This document shows, piece by piece, positions 63,546 to 64,000 of a stretch of DNA of 64,000 bases; the stretch's first letter is position 1; every line of letters starts with the position of its first letter. The stretch is from Rhizobium subbaraonis. GTDB taxonomy: Bacteria; Pseudomonadota; Alphaproteobacteria; Rhizobiales; Rhizobiaceae. The position numbers and the translations under genes are program-made. Location of the stretch: contig NZ_OBQD01000009.1 of assembly GCF_900220975.1 (NCBI RefSeq), positions 216,914-280,913 of the forward strand, given 5' to 3'. Under the pieces are notes generated by a model. That model was given only the letters and a program-made list of their open reading frames with translations, was not told where the DNA came from and searched no databases.

Positions 63546-64000
63546 TTACAGCAGGAAATCGTCCGCCTTGAAATCGACGAGGCTGTCGATGTGGATGACG
63601 AAGTCGGACTTGCCGTCGCCGTTGACGTCGCCATAGACATAGGTGTCGGCCTTCTCCTTGAAGTAGCGCAGCTCACCGGCGGTCTTGGAGAACTTGTCCG
63701 TGCCGATGAACGAGAACGCCTGATTGCCCGACTTCGTGGTGACGGCGTCGATGCCGGTCAGGTCGATCAGGTCCTTCTGCTTCTGGGAGAAGTCGAAGAT
63801 CGTGTCGCTCTTGGCCTTCGAGCTCGAGAGGTCTGCGAGCGACTTGAACACGAAGGTGTCCGCCCCCTTGCCGCCATGGAGGTCGTCAGCCCCCTTGCCG
63901 CCAATCAGCGTGTCGTTACCGCTATTGCCCTTGAGCACGTCCTTGCCGGCCCCGCCGGAAAGCACGTTGGCCTTGCCGTCGCCCGTCAGCCTGTCGGCAT
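63546..64000 (-). CDS. RTX-type calcium-binding protein, C-terminal end (5' end outside window)
   Basis: The reading frame is open to the right edge, so only the C-terminal ~150 residues are present. They contain nonapeptide-type repeats (LSGGAGKDVL, LKGNSGNDTL, IGGKGADDL, HGGKGADTFVF) which bind calcium, then the serralysin-type C-terminal domain with a D-x-N-G-D-G-x-x-D calcium loop (YGDVNGDGKSDF). Proteins of this kind are exported by type I secretion using an uncleaved C-terminal signal; the final DFLL ending fits that. The enzymatic domain, if any, lies outside the window. Confidence 0.9.
   Translation of the reverse strand, partial: ADRLTGDGKANVLSGGAGKDVLKGNSGNDTLIGGKGADDLHGGKGADTFVFKSLADLSSSKAKSDTIFDFSQKQKDLIDLTGIDAVTTKSGNQAFSFIGTDKFSKTAGELRYFKEKADTYVYGDVNGDGKSDFVIHIDSLVDFKADDFLL

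Noticed and set aside
1..64000. CRISPR array, tRNA or rRNA gene, insertion sequence or prophage
   Set aside because: I saw no evenly spaced repeats, no cloverleaf or rRNA sequence, no transposase or integrase, and no phage structural genes.

Overview
The window is a gene-dense, GC-rich stretch of bacterial chromosome. It looks like an alphaproteobacterium of the Rhizobiales, most likely family Rhizobiaceae (Rhizobium, Sinorhizobium/Ensifer, Agrobacterium and relatives). The grounds are a BacA peptide transporter, a NolR-type ArsR regulator, a fused TrpE(G) anthranilate synthase behind a trpL attenuator, a choXWV choline transporter, a heme receptor with a RirA-like box, and RIME-type intergenic palindromes. 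The genus cannot be fixed from this sequence. I saw no rRNA, tRNA, CRISPR array, prophage or insertion sequence. Almost everything reads as core chromosome.

Layout. 1-6.9 kb: end of an MFS transporter, bacA, a secreted polysaccharide deacetylase, an NnrU-family membrane protein, a TPR protein coupled to the ribosome GTPase der, and a KDG-type sugar kinase. 7-15.2 kb: Ldh-type oxidoreductase, alpha-glucosidase, a small RelE/ParE toxin-antitoxin pair, adenine deaminase, aldose-1-epimerase-like protein, DCC protein and a class III aminotransferase. 15.3-21.1 kb: NolR-like regulator, HugZ-like heme/flavin protein, choXWV with two strong hairpin terminators, thymidine kinase and a cytochrome c.

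21.3-28.7 kb is the least explained part. It is a co-directional set: a long coiled-coil protein, an unknown protein, an AAA+ ATPase, a DUF559 nuclease-like protein, a DUF6638-like protein and a DUF2333 membrane protein. Two RIME-like mosaics in opposite orientation bracket its middle. This is my candidate for an undescribed system, probably a membrane-linked AAA+ machine.

28.7-44.1 kb: Lrp regulator, formate-THF ligase, TonB heme receptor, DUF1993 protein, extensin-like protein, trpL-trpE(G), a cation diffusion facilitator overlapping queF, SPW and HupE membrane proteins, a stand-alone ClpP-type protease, a small lipoprotein, and leuA behind what looks like an unannotated leucine-rich leader peptide. 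44.1-51.5 kb: ECF sigma/anti-sigma pair, TPR protein, metallophosphoesterase, Nudix, glutathionyl-hydroquinone reductase, GNAT, a small periplasmic protein, and an oxalate-decarboxylase-type bicupin pseudogene that has lost its first cupin and carries a frameshift.

51.6-61.1 kb: a MoxR/DUF58/BatA-DUF4159/membrane-protein operon diverging from a DUF1285-CoA pyrophosphatase-CCA-transferase operon. 61.2-64 kb: two small conserved proteins, hemF, another small protein, and the 3' end of an RTX-type calcium-binding protein cut by the window edge.
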